This document shows positions 31,952-40,242 of a stretch of 64,000 bases of DNA, piece after piece. The first letter of the stretch is position 1. Each line of letters opens with the position of its first letter. The position numbers were made by a program, and so were the translations under genes. This DNA is from Tabrizicola sp. (lineage in GTDB: Bacteria; Pseudomonadota; Alphaproteobacteria; Rhodobacterales; Rhodobacteraceae), in assembly GCF_030373185.1 (NCBI RefSeq), contig NZ_JAUCZH010000002.1:124001-188000 (forward strand), written 5' to 3'. The notes beneath the pieces were generated by a model. It ran no database searches. It worked only from the letters and a program-made list of their open reading frames with translations, and was not told where the DNA came from.

Positions 31952-32815
31952 TCAGCGACAGTATGCCCCACCCTTCCGGGCCGAGGTGTCAAAGTGGAAA
32001 TGATCCTCATGATAGCCGTCAGACCCGGGACCGAGCGTGGTCTTGAATATCCCACAGGCTGATTTGTAGATCCGGCGCAGGGTCTGGTTGTAATTGTCCT
32101 GCACGGTCAAGACCTTGCCGTCCGTCATCACGAAGGCCGAGATATCCACTGCCCTGCCCTTGCCGTGTTCGCTGACCGGCGCGCCCTTCTTGTTGTTCCT
32201 CCCGCGGCAGACGTAATGCGCCGCGACGCGCAGTTCCGACAGATTGCCGCCAAAAGCCGGCTGCGCCACATCAGACACCCAGTTGTTCAACGCCGTTGCA
32301 ACGCTGCAATCCACCGTCGCCGCCTGACTGAGCCGGACACCTGCAACCGATATCACCCGCACCGCATCCTGGACGCCGCAGCCATTCACCTTCGAACTGA
32401 TCGGCGCGATCGGCTCGCCCTTGATGGTTGGCACCCCGCAGACCGCCCCGTCCATTGTCGCCGCCTCGCGCGCCTTGCGGCGTTTCTCTCTGCGGGTCGG
32501 CTCGGGGACTGCGGCGGCAATTTCGACTTTCCGGGTCGCCTGCCCCGAAGACAGGTCCAGCCCCGCCGGCGCAGATTCCGCGCGCAAGGCGGCAAGCCTT
32601 TGAACAAGCGCCTGAGGTCGCGGCTTTGGCCGCAGCGACCTTGCCAATCCCGACTCGATTGGCACCGGGGGCTCACTGACTGGGGCGGTAGCGACAGGCT
32701 CTGCCGCCACCGCGCCGCGCAGGGGGTTCACCAGAGGCCGCGGCGATTTGTCGATCTGCTGCGCTGCCGCAGCCGAGGCAAGGCACAGGATCACGGCGGC
32801 AAGACCAGTTCGCAC
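31952..32815 (-). CDS. Extensin-like / M15-type secreted protein
   Basis: A 287-residue protein with an N-terminal signal peptide (VRTGLAAVILCLASAAAAQQ), a low-complexity Pro/Ala/Arg segment (residues 25-110), and a C-terminal extensin-like domain. The domain shows SEHGKGRAVDIS and HEDHFHFD, the His and Asp residues of the D-Ala-D-Ala carboxypeptidase (M15) fold, and several conserved Cys. A cell-wall role is therefore likely. The start is GTG 32815, chosen for its GAAGG site 7 nt upstream; it lies 4 nt after the tyrC stop. Confidence 0.82.
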   Translation of the reverse strand: MRTGLAAVILCLASAAAAQQIDKSPRPLVNPLRGAVAAEPVATAPVSEPPVPIESGLARSLRPKPRPQALVQRLAALRAESAPAGLDLSSGQATRKVEIAAAVPEPTRREKRRKAREAATMDGAVCGVPTIKGEPIAPISSKVNGCGVQDAVRVISVAGVRLSQAATVDCSVATALNNWVSDVAQPAFGGNLSELRVAAHYVCRGRNNKKGAPVSEHGKGRAVDISAFVMTDGKVLTVQDNYNQTLRRIYKSACGIFKTTLGPGSDGYHEDHFHFDTSARKGGAYCR

Positions 32816-32819
32816 CGGA

Positions 32820-33740
32820 TCAGCCTTCGCTTTTGGGCCGGGCTGCACGGCCAAAGTCCGGCGCGGCGGTGTCCTGCCCGGCCTCGATGATCCCGCGGCG
32901 GATTTCCCGCGTCCGGGTGAAATACGCGTGCAGCTGTTCGCCGTCACCCATGCGGATCGCGCGTTGCAGGCTGAACAGTTCCTCGGCAAAGCGGCCAAGG
33001 ATATCCAGCACCGCCTCCTTGTTGGTCAGGAACACATCGCGCCACATCGTCGGATCACTGGCGGCGATGCGGGTAAAGTCCCGAAAGCCGCTGGCGGAAT
33101 ACTTGATCACCTCTTGTGCCGACACCCGGCGCATGTGATCGGCCACACCAACCATGGTATAGGCGATCAGGTGCGGCGTGTGGCTGACGACGGCCAGCAC
33201 CAGATCATGCCGGGCCACGTCCATTTCATCGACATTCGCGCCCATCGCTTCCAGAAACCGGCGCAATCGGGCGATCTCGACAGCATTCGTGTCGGGCAAG
33301 GGCGTCAACAGCCACCAGCGGTTCTGAAACAGCGTCGCAAAACCCGACTGCGGCCCGGAATATTCCGTCCCCGCCAAGGGATGCCCGGGGATGAAATGCA
33401 CACCCGGCCCCAGATGCGGGGCCACGGCATCGACCACGGCCTGCTTGACCGACCCGACATCCGTCACCACGGCACCCGGCTTCAGATGCGGCGCGATCTC
33501 GGCGGCAATTTCGGCCATTGCCCCCACCGGAACCGCCAGCACCACCAGATCGGCACCCTGAACGGCCTCGGCCGCCGTTTCGGTCACCCGGTCACAAAAC
33601 AGCTTCAGCGCCACATCCCGCGTTTCAGCCGACTTCGCATGACCCACGATCTCGCCAGCCAGCCCGCCCGCCCGCATCGCATGCGCCATGGACGAGGCGA
33701 TAAGCCCAAGGCCGATCAACGCAACGCGCTGGTAGATCAT
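32820..33740 (-). CDS. tyrC: Prephenate/arogenate (cyclohexadienyl) dehydrogenase
   Basis: A 306-residue NAD(P)-dependent dehydrogenase of tyrosine synthesis. The dinucleotide-binding motif GLGLIASS is near residues 10-17 and conserved [10 protein letters not shown] near residue 122. It is coupled to hisC by a 4-nt overlap (ATGA). The HisC-type aminotransferase beside it may serve the transamination step of aromatic synthesis as well as histidine synthesis. Confidence 0.93.
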   Translation of the reverse strand: MIYQRVALIGLGLIASSMAHAMRAGGLAGEIVGHAKSAETRDVALKLFCDRVTETAAEAVQGADLVVLAVPVGAMAEIAAEIAPHLKPGAVVTDVGSVKQAVVDAVAPHLGPGVHFIPGHPLAGTEYSGPQSGFATLFQNRWWLLTPLPDTNAVEIARLRRFLEAMGANVDEMDVARHDLVLAVVSHTPHLIAYTMVGVADHMRRVSAQEVIKYSASGFRDFTRIAASDPTMWRDVFLTNKEAVLDILGRFAEELFSLQRAIRMGDGEQLHAYFTRTREIRRGIIEAGQDTAAPDFGRAARPKSEG

Positions 33741-34822
33741 TTGACCCCCTTGAACTGCGCCACGGCATGCGCAACCTGCCGGCACGATGCCTCATCCCCG
33801 ATGGTAATCCGCAGACAATGCGGCAGCTTGTAACTAGCAACCCGCCGCACGATCAGCCCCTGCCCCTGCAGGAAGGCATCGCAAGCTTCCGCCTCGGCGA
33901 CATTGGCAAAGCGCGCAAGGATGAAATTGGCCATCGAGGTGTCTGACGGCACACCAAGCTCGGCCAGCGCCCCGGCAAGCCAACTGCGCATGCGGGCGTT
34001 CTCGGTCCGGCATTTGGCGACAAAATCCTGATCGCGGACGGCGGCTTCGGCCACGTCAAGCTGGGTGGTCGACAGGTTGAAAGGCCCCCGGATCCGGTTC
34101 AGCACATCAATCACATGGCGCGGCCCGTAACCCCAACCGATCCGAAGACCGCCCAGCCCGTAGATCTTGGAGAAGGTCCGGGTCATCACCACGTTGTCGC
34201 GCGCATCAACCAGCGAGGCCCCGCCGTCATAGCCCTCGACATATTCGGCATAGGCCCCGTCCAGCACCAAAAGCGCCTCCGGCGGCAAGGCCTCGGCCAG
34301 CCGGGCAATCTCGGCCGCGGAAATCATCGTGCCGGTCGGGTTGTTCGGATTGGCGATGAACACCAGCTTCGTGCGCCGGTTGCAGGCCGCAAGGATCGCA
34401 TCGACATCCGCCGTGCGCTCACGCTCGGCCACCTCGACCGGGGTCGCGCCTACCGCCAGAGCCGAAATGCGATACATGAGGAATCCGTGTTCGGTGAACA
34501 CCACCTCATCGCGCGGGCCGGCATAGGCCTGGCAAAGGAAGGTGATGATCTCGTCCGAGCCGACGCCACAGATGATCCGTCCCGCATCAAGGCCATGCAC
34601 CTCGGCAATGGCGGTGCGCAAGTCGGCATGATCGGTCACCGGGTAGCGGTGCAGGCTGTGGATCGTCCGCCCGAACGCCTCTTTCGCCTTGTCCGACGGG
34701 CCGAACGGGTTCTCGTTCGAGGAAAGCTTCACGACATTGGCCACGCCCGCCACATGCGCCTTGCCGCCCTCATAAAGGGCGATATCAAGAATGCCGGGCT
34801 GTGGTCTGATCTGGTCGCTCAT
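33737..34822 (-). CDS. hisC: Histidinol-phosphate aminotransferase (aromatic-type)
   Basis: A 361-residue PLP aminotransferase of fold type I. It begins [20 protein letters not shown]; the PLP lysine lies in [14 protein letters not shown] near residue 217, and NPNNPTG near residue 155 is the usual motif. It can act on histidinol phosphate and, in alphaproteobacteria, also on aromatic amino acids. The tyrC pairing favours a role in tyrosine and phenylalanine synthesis. The promoter region upstream includes a palindrome at 34944-34959. Confidence 0.94.
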   Translation of the reverse strand: MSDQIRPQPGILDIALYEGGKAHVAGVANVVKLSSNENPFGPSDKAKEAFGRTIHSLHRYPVTDHADLRTAIAEVHGLDAGRIICGVGSDEIITFLCQAYAGPRDEVVFTEHGFLMYRISALAVGATPVEVAERERTADVDAILAACNRRTKLVFIANPNNPTGTMISAAEIARLAEALPPEALLVLDGAYAEYVEGYDGGASLVDARDNVVMTRTFSKIYGLGGLRIGWGYGPRHVIDVLNRIRGPFNLSTTQLDVAEAAVRDQDFVAKCRTENARMRSWLAGALAELGVPSDTSMANFILARFANVAEAEACDAFLQGQGLIVRRVASYKLPHCLRITIGDEASCRQVAHAVAQFKGVK

Positions 34823-34943
34823 CTTTGCCCCCGAAACTTGAACGGGTACTTAGCTTTCCCTTGCGCCTAAGGCCAGAGCCTTCCGCCCAGTCCGATGGTT
34901 GCCAGACCGGGTGGCTTTGCCACATGCCCTTTTTCTCGCCCTC

Positions 34944-34959
34944 TGCGCGCTAGCGCGCA
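34944..34959. repeat. 16-bp perfect palindrome upstream of hisC
   Basis: TGCGCGCTAGCGCGCA, fully self-complementary, 122 nt before the hisC start. Could be a regulator site, a cruciform or part of the adjacent repeat element; no assignment is possible from sequence. Confidence 0.5.
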
Positions 34960-34972
34960 ACCGGCTCGGTCA

Positions 34973-35076
34973 GCGGGGGTTTCACACCCCCGCACCCCGT
35001 GGAGTATTTTTGAAAAGCGCAAATCATCTGCTCTTTTCAAAAATACTCTCTGGGGGTTTGGGGGCAGAATGCCCCC
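34973..35076. repeat. Composite inverted-repeat element, copy 1
   Basis: Most of the 332-nt gap between hisC and the homospermidine synthase gene. It has an outer hairpin GCGGGGGT/ACCCCCGC (34973-34993), a 16-bp inverted repeat GAGTATTTTTGAAAAG (35002-35017) / CTTTTCAAAAATACTC (35033-35048), and a second hairpin GGGGGCA/TGCCCCC (35060-35076). The same plan recurs at 59357-59626. No coding sequence was recognised in the gap. Confidence 0.7.
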
Positions 35077-35154
35077 ATCGGTCAAGGAGGAGCGCGCAGG
35101 CGCGACGACGCGGGGAAAGCCTTGCGCCCCGCGCTCCATTCGGCAAGCCGCCGG

Positions 35155-36573
35155 TCACACCGCGAGGAAATTGGTGAACTGCCACGGATCGTCTTCGTCC
35201 CGGTCCTCGGCGAAGTGGTTGATCCGGTTCTGCAAGGGCGTCCAGTCGGTATAGTGGCACTCGATCCGGCCCAGATAGGGGCGCTGGACGTCAAGGCAGC
35301 GGACATGGTCCATCTCGTCGGCTTCAACAAAACCCGCATTCGGATTTTCCGCCGCCCAGACCATGGCGGCAAGAACCGCGCTGGTCACCTGCATGCCGGT
35401 TGCATTCTGGTATGGCGCCAGTTTGCGCGCCTCTTCGCAAGACAGGCGCGAGCCATACCACATCGCCCCCTTGGCATGACCATAAAGGAGGACTCCAAGG
35501 TCATCGCCGCCGGCCACGATTTCATTCACCGTCAGAATATGCTGCGCCTCGGCCAGTTTTCCGGCGCCATTGATTTCGTGCAGGGACAGAATCGCGTCAT
35601 TGCAGGGGTGATAGGCGTAATGGCAGGTCGGTCGATAGATCGCCGTCCCATCCTGCCAGACGGTGTAGTAGTCCGGGATCGACAGCGCCTCGTTGTGGGT
35701 GATGACGAAACCGTATTGCGGGCCTGAGCCGGGACACCAGCTGCGCACCCGCGTATCGGCGCCGGGGCGGTCGATCCAGATTGCATAGCCCGGGCCGTGG
35801 TCAAAGGCATGGCCACCCGGTGGCAATTTCTTTTCATGCGTTCCCCAGCCCAGTTCGGCGGGCTGATAGCCTTCGGACAGAAGGCCATCCACCGACCAGG
35901 TGTTGACGAACACGCCCGGCGGCTTGGGCCGCGCTGAAACCTGCGTGTCGCGTTCGGCGATATGGACACCCTTGACCCCAAGGCCTTGCATCAGCGTCGC
36001 CCAATCCTCACGCGTGGTCGGGTTGGCCGCAACGCCGGTATCTGCCGCCAGGCGCAGCAGCGCCTCTTTCAACAGCCAGGACACCATGCCGGGGTTCGCG
36101 CCACAGCACGACACCGCCGTCGGCCCGCCAACGTAGGCCTTGCCCAATTCGCGCACCTTTTCCCGCAGGGGATAGTTCGTCCGGTCAGCGTTCGGCAGGG
36201 GAGAGCCGAAGTAGAACCCGGGCCATGGCTCCACCACCGTATCGATGTATTGCACGCCCATTTCCTGCGCGAGTTTCATGACTTCGATCGAGTCGACGTC
36301 CACCGAAAGGTTGACGATCATCCCGCGGCCTTCTGGGAACAAGCTGTGCAGAACTTCGGCCAGATTGTCGGGGGTCAGCGCCAGTTGCAGGTGCCGCAGC
36401 CCGTGATCGCGCAGGATATGGGCGAAATCGACCGAAGGCTCGATCACTGTGAACCGCGCCCGCTCAAAGCCGATGTGGCGTTCGATCAAGGGCAGCACGC
36501 CCCGACCGATCGAGCCGAAGCCGATCATCACAAGGGCGCCATCGATATGGGCGTGGATGGATTGGTTGGTCAT
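35155..36573 (-). CDS. hss: Homospermidine synthase
   Basis: A 472-residue NAD-dependent enzyme that makes sym-homospermidine from putrescine (and spermidine). The N-terminal dinucleotide-binding motif GFGSIGRG is near residues 17-24; segments such as VEPWPGFYFGSP and SCCGANPGMVSWL are characteristic of the family. The start MTNQSIHAHIDGALVMIG is at 36573. Homospermidine is a known polyamine of many alphaproteobacteria. It follows the rpsD gene on the same strand after a terminator. Confidence 0.94.
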   Translation of the reverse strand: MTNQSIHAHIDGALVMIGFGSIGRGVLPLIERHIGFERARFTVIEPSVDFAHILRDHGLRHLQLALTPDNLAEVLHSLFPEGRGMIVNLSVDVDSIEVMKLAQEMGVQYIDTVVEPWPGFYFGSPLPNADRTNYPLREKVRELGKAYVGGPTAVSCCGANPGMVSWLLKEALLRLAADTGVAANPTTREDWATLMQGLGVKGVHIAERDTQVSARPKPPGVFVNTWSVDGLLSEGYQPAELGWGTHEKKLPPGGHAFDHGPGYAIWIDRPGADTRVRSWCPGSGPQYGFVITHNEALSIPDYYTVWQDGTAIYRPTCHYAYHPCNDAILSLHEINGAGKLAEAQHILTVNEIVAGGDDLGVLLYGHAKGAMWYGSRLSCEEARKLAPYQNATGMQVTSAVLAAMVWAAENPNAGFVEADEMDHVRCLDVQRPYLGRIECHYTDWTPLQNRINHFAEDRDEDDPWQFTNFLAV

Positions 36574-36626
36574 GGTCCTTGGGTCCCCCCGGCTAAAGAA
36601 GGGCGCGAAAGGCGCCGGAATGGAAA

Positions 36627-36652
36627 AAGGCCGCGCCGGGTGGCGCGGCCTT
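36627..36652 (-). terminator. Terminator after rpsD
   Basis: Perfect 11-bp stem AAGGCCGCGCC / GGCGCGGCCTT with a GGGT loop, followed on the minus strand by TTTCC, 22 nt after the rpsD stop. Confidence 0.9.
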
Positions 36653-36673
36653 GGGTCACGATCCCGGAAGGGA

Positions 36674-37294
36674 TCAGTTCTTGGCGTAGTATTCAACGAC
36701 CAGGTTCGGTTCCATCTGCACAGGATACGGCACATCGCCCAGGCCCGGGGTGCGGACGAACTTTGCGGTCATCTTGTTGTGGTCGACTTCCAGATAATCC
36801 GGCACGTCACGTTCGGTCAGCGCGATGGCTTCCAGAATGAGGCCCATCTGGCGCGACTTTTCGCGGACCGAGATCACGTCGCCTTCCGACACGCGGTAGG
36901 AGGCAATGTTGACGCGCTTGCCGTTCACCAGCACATGGCCATGGTTCACGAACTGACGCGCAGCGAAGATCGTCGGAACCAGCTTGGCGCGGTAGACGAC
37001 CGCATCCAGACGACGCTCCAACAGGCCAACCAGCATCTCGCCGGTGTCACCCTTGACGCGTTCGGCTTCGCCGTAGATCTTGCGGAACTGCTTTTCGGTC
37101 AGGTCGCCGTAATAACCCTTGAGCTTCTGCTTGGCGCGCAGCTGGGTGCCGAAGTCGGAAAGCTTGTTCTTGCGGCGCTGGCCGTGCTGGCCGGGGCCAT
37201 ATTCGCGCTTGTTCACCGGGGATTTCGGACGGCCCCAGATGTTTTCGCCCATACGGCGGTCAATCTTGTACTTGGCAGAGGTGCGTTTGGTCAC
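36674..37294 (-). CDS. rpsD: 30S ribosomal protein S4
   Basis: A 206-residue primary rRNA-binding protein of the small subunit. It begins [21 protein letters not shown], with an S4 RNA-binding domain at about residues 95-160 ([35 protein letters not shown]). It stands alone, as in many alphaproteobacteria, and is preceded by a structured leader with its own promoter. Confidence 0.98.
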   Translation of the reverse strand: MTKRTSAKYKIDRRMGENIWGRPKSPVNKREYGPGQHGQRRKNKLSDFGTQLRAKQKLKGYYGDLTEKQFRKIYGEAERVKGDTGEMLVGLLERRLDAVVYRAKLVPTIFAARQFVNHGHVLVNGKRVNIASYRVSEGDVISVREKSRQMGLILEAIALTERDVPDYLEVDHNKMTAKFVRTPGLGDVPYPVQMEPNLVVEYYAKN

Positions 37295-37393
37295 CGCTGA
37301 TCTCCTTCATAAGGTCACGAAGGGCGTTGTCCTTTCCCCGATTCCGGGGCGACAGGCGACTTCTTGCGAAGGCCACCAACACCAATGAAAAGC

Positions 37394-37411
37394 CCCGGAC
37401 TCTCATCCGGG
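37394..37411 (-). terminator. Hairpin in the rpsD leader / after acuI
   Basis: CCCGGA / TCCGGG, 6-bp stem with a 6-nt loop, followed on the minus strand by GGCTTTTC. It lies between the proposed rpsD promoter and gene, so it could be an attenuator of rpsD or simply the terminator of acuI transcription. Confidence 0.4.
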
Positions 37412-37420
37412 ACTGGGCGG

Positions 37421-37448
37421 CTTATACAGGGCAAAGTGGCAGAGTCAA
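37421..37448 (-). promoter_or_regulatory. Probable rpsD promoter
   Basis: On the minus strand TTGACT (37448-37443), 16-nt spacer and TATAAG (37426-37421). Both boxes are close to consensus. It predicts an rpsD leader of about 120 nt with two hairpins. Confidence 0.65.
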
Positions 37449-37455
37449 CAGCCCC

Positions 37456-38445
37456 TCAGCCGTTCACGTCCACCACAACCCGGCCCTGCACCTCGCCCTT
37501 CAGGATCGCCGCGCCCAAGGCTGGAAGGTCGGCCAGGGTGGCCGGCCTGACCATCGCTTCCAGCTTGGCCATCGGCAGGTCGGTGACAATCCGCCCCCAG
37601 GCGCGAACGCGGTCAGCGTAGGGTTTGCTGACCGAATCGATGCCGAGGAGGTTCACGCCGCGCAAGAGGAACGGGATCACGCTGGCCGGCAACCCGGCGC
37701 CACCGGCCAGGCCCACCGCGGCAACGGAACCCCCGTAGTTCATCTGTCCCAGAACGCGCGCCAGCATCGCTCCGCCCACCGCATCCACGCATCCGGCCCA
37801 GGTCTCGGTTTCAAGGGGGCGCTTGACCGATTCCGCCAGATCGGCACGCGGCACGATCCGCGCCGCGCCAAGGTCACGCAGGTAGGCTTCGGTCTCGGGA
37901 CGCCCGGTCACCGCCGCCACCTTATAGCCCAGTTGCGCAAGGATCGCGACCGCGACAGACCCCACCCCGCCCGCGGCACCGGTGACAAGCACCTCGCCCC
38001 TGGCGGGCGTCAGCCCATGCCCTTCCAGCACCATGACCGCCAGCATGGCGGTGAAACCCGCCGTCCCCACAGCCATGGCCTGCCTTGTGCTCAGTCCCGG
38101 CGGCAGCGGAACCAGCCAATCGGCCTTGACCCGCGCCTTCTGGGCATAGCCGCCCCAATGCACCTCGCCCACCCGCCAGCCGGTCAGCACCACCTTGTCG
38201 CCGGGCTTGTAGCGGGCATCGTCGGACGCCTCGACCGTGCCTGCAAAGTCGATCCCCGCCACATGCGGCCAGGTCCGCACGATCCCGCCGCCATTCGGCG
38301 ACAGCGCCAGTCCGTCCTTGTAGTTCAACGTCGAATATTCGACCGCGACAGTCACTTCTCCCGAAGGCAGGGCGCTTTCGTCCAGTTCGCGGATATGGGC
38401 GACGGCGGCATCGCCTTCCTTTTCCAGCACCAAAGCGCGAAACAT
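37456..38445 (-). CDS. acuI: Acrylyl-CoA reductase AcuI (MDR family)
   Basis: A 329-residue NADPH-dependent medium-chain reductase that reduces acryloyl-CoA to propionyl-CoA, protecting against toxic acrylate from DMSP or 3-hydroxypropionate metabolism. It begins MFRALVLEKEGDAAVAHI; the nucleotide-binding loop TGAAGGVGSVAV is near residue 155. Similarity to YhdH/AcuI is clear over the full length. It is the only gene of its transcript here and is divergent from a dehydrogenase at 38568. Confidence 0.9.
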   Translation of the reverse strand: MFRALVLEKEGDAAVAHIRELDESALPSGEVTVAVEYSTLNYKDGLALSPNGGGIVRTWPHVAGIDFAGTVEASDDARYKPGDKVVLTGWRVGEVHWGGYAQKARVKADWLVPLPPGLSTRQAMAVGTAGFTAMLAVMVLEGHGLTPARGEVLVTGAAGGVGSVAVAILAQLGYKVAAVTGRPETEAYLRDLGAARIVPRADLAESVKRPLETETWAGCVDAVGGAMLARVLGQMNYGGSVAAVGLAGGAGLPASVIPFLLRGVNLLGIDSVSKPYADRVRAWGRIVTDLPMAKLEAMVRPATLADLPALGAAILKGEVQGRVVVDVNG

Positions 38446-38567
38446 GACAGCTTCCTCCGTTTTCAGTTGGCCCCAGTTGCGCCCGGCCCTGCCGGGAATG
38501 TCAACCACACCCTTGCCGCAGCGGCGCATTTGCCTGACACAAGGGCCATCCCAGCAAGGAGCATCCC

Positions 38568-39455
38568 ATGACCAGCAGCAGCGAAACCATCGGCTTCATT
38601 GGCACCGGCCTCATGGGGCATGGCATGGCGAAGAACATCGTCGAAAAGGGTTACCCCCTGACAGTCATCGCCCACAGGAACCGCACAGCGGTTGACGACC
38701 TTATCCAGCGCGGTGCTGTCGAGGCCTCGCTCGAAGACCTCGCCGCGGCATCCTCGATCATCTTTATGACCCTGCCCGGCTCGCCGCAGGTGGCCGAGGC
38801 TGTCGCGCGGATGACCCCTCACCTGCGGTCTGGAAGCGTGATCGTCGACTGTTCCACCTCTGACCCGACCGTGACCGAACGCCTTGCCACCGATCTTGCC
38901 GCCCGTGGCGTGCATTTCGCCGATGCCCCCCTGTCCCGCACGCCGAAAGAGGCGTGGGACGGCACGCTTGACTGCATGGTCGGCGCGACCGACGACATCT
39001 TCGCCCGCGTCAAACCCGTCATCGCCACATGGGCCGCCAAGATCGTGCATATCGGCGGGGTGGGCGACGGCCACCGGATGAAGCTTCTGAACAACTTCCT
39101 GTCGCTGGGCTACGCCGCGATCTACGCCGAGGCGCTGGCCCTGTCCCGCAAGGTCGGCATCCCGGTCACCACCTTCGATAGCGTGATCCGCGGCGGCCGG
39201 ATGGACTGCGGCTTTTACCAGACCTTCATGGGCTACGCTTTGGAAGGCAACCGCGAGGCCCACCGCTTCACCCTGTCAAACGCCTACAAGGACCTGCGCT
39301 ATCTGGAGTCGATGGCCAATGCCGCGACCGTGACCACGACCATGGCCAGCGCCGCGAAGAACAGCTTTGCGGGGGCGGTGGCGCAAGGAGGGGCGGGGCC
39401 GGAGGATTATGTGCCGCATCTGACGGATTTTGTGGGACGGGCGAATGGGGTGTAG
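38568..39455 (+). CDS. 3-hydroxyisobutyrate dehydrogenase-like oxidoreductase
   Basis: A 295-residue beta-hydroxyacid dehydrogenase. The NAD(P) motif GFIGTGLMGHGMAKN is at the start, DCSTSDP (substrate loop) near residue 98, and the catalytic Lys lies in GHRMKLLNNF near residue 172. Members oxidise 3-hydroxyisobutyrate, tartronate semialdehyde or similar compounds; which is unclear. A GGAGCATCCC site precedes the ATG. Confidence 0.88.
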   Translation: MTSSSETIGFIGTGLMGHGMAKNIVEKGYPLTVIAHRNRTAVDDLIQRGAVEASLEDLAAASSIIFMTLPGSPQVAEAVARMTPHLRSGSVIVDCSTSDPTVTERLATDLAARGVHFADAPLSRTPKEAWDGTLDCMVGATDDIFARVKPVIATWAAKIVHIGGVGDGHRMKLLNNFLSLGYAAIYAEALALSRKVGIPVTTFDSVIRGGRMDCGFYQTFMGYALEGNREAHRFTLSNAYKDLRYLESMANAATVTTTMASAAKNSFAGAVAQGGAGPEDYVPHLTDFVGRANGV

Positions 39456-39494
39456 TTCAGTAGATGGCCCCAATGATCCGCTTTAGGCGATCTT

Positions 39495-40217
39495 CTAGGG
39501 CCTTTTAGTGCCGGGAATCTTAAGCTGCTCCGATCCTTCGAGCATAGCGGCATAGCGATCGCCGATGAACACAATCCGAAACGATTGCGCATCGTCCTCC
39601 CCGCGCAGAATGCTAAAATCGCGACGCTCCTCACGTTGATCGTCAATTCGGCTAAAAATGTCTAAGAATGTAGCTTGAACGCTGGCAATAAAGCCGTCTC
39701 TGAGCTCGCCACGTGAACTCAAGTTATTGTCATCGAGCGGAAAGATTACTTCAATCTCGCGCTCAAAGAGTTCGCCCGCACCGAGATCAGGAAATGGAGT
39801 CAGGATTGCCGAAGATCCATCTCGGGCCCCTATCCACAGGTAAATTTGACGGGCAGGCGACTGCCCGCTGTTCCGGACGCTTACCCGGAAGTTCCACAGG
39901 CTGAGATCAGAATTTTTGGGGCCTACATGCGTGAGTCCAATATCTAGATAGGCTCTGGTTTGTGCTTCCCCAATCCGTGTTGTCTCTTTCGCCATGTCCT
40001 GTGTCGCGCGAAGCGTTAGCCAGAGGAATAAAGCGGCTACAAAGCTGAAAATGGCGACTAGCCAGTTGGCGAGGGTATCCTTTGTAGTAACTATCGCACC
40101 GTCGTGGTTCCACCAGTCCGGGAAGCCAGCCGACAAAGAAGCGAGCAGCAATGCTGCTAAAATGAGTCCAGCAACCAATCCAAAGGCAAGACCGGAAAAC
40201 CAGTTATTGTCCCGCAT
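39495..40217 (-). CDS. Unknown two-helix membrane protein, lower GC
   Basis: A 240-residue protein of no recognised family. It has two membrane helices near residues 8-30 and 50-70 (LANWLVAIFSFVAALFLWLTL), then a soluble domain from about residue 75 to the end. The segment RAYLDIGLTHVGPKNSDLSLWNFRVSVRNSGQSPARQIYLWIG resembles the beta-sandwich of other small membrane proteins of this layout. GC content is visibly lower than its neighbours, and codons such as ATT, AAA and CTA are common. Possible recent acquisition. Confidence 0.65.
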   Translation of the reverse strand: MRDNNWFSGLAFGLVAGLILAALLLASLSAGFPDWWNHDGAIVTTKDTLANWLVAIFSFVAALFLWLTLRATQDMAKETTRIGEAQTRAYLDIGLTHVGPKNSDLSLWNFRVSVRNSGQSPARQIYLWIGARDGSSAILTPFPDLGAGELFEREIEVIFPLDDNNLSSRGELRDGFIASVQATFLDIFSRIDDQREERRDFSILRGEDDAQSFRIVFIGDRYAAMLEGSEQLKIPGTKRP

Positions 40218-40242
40218 TTACTCGAACTCCGCAAACCAACCC

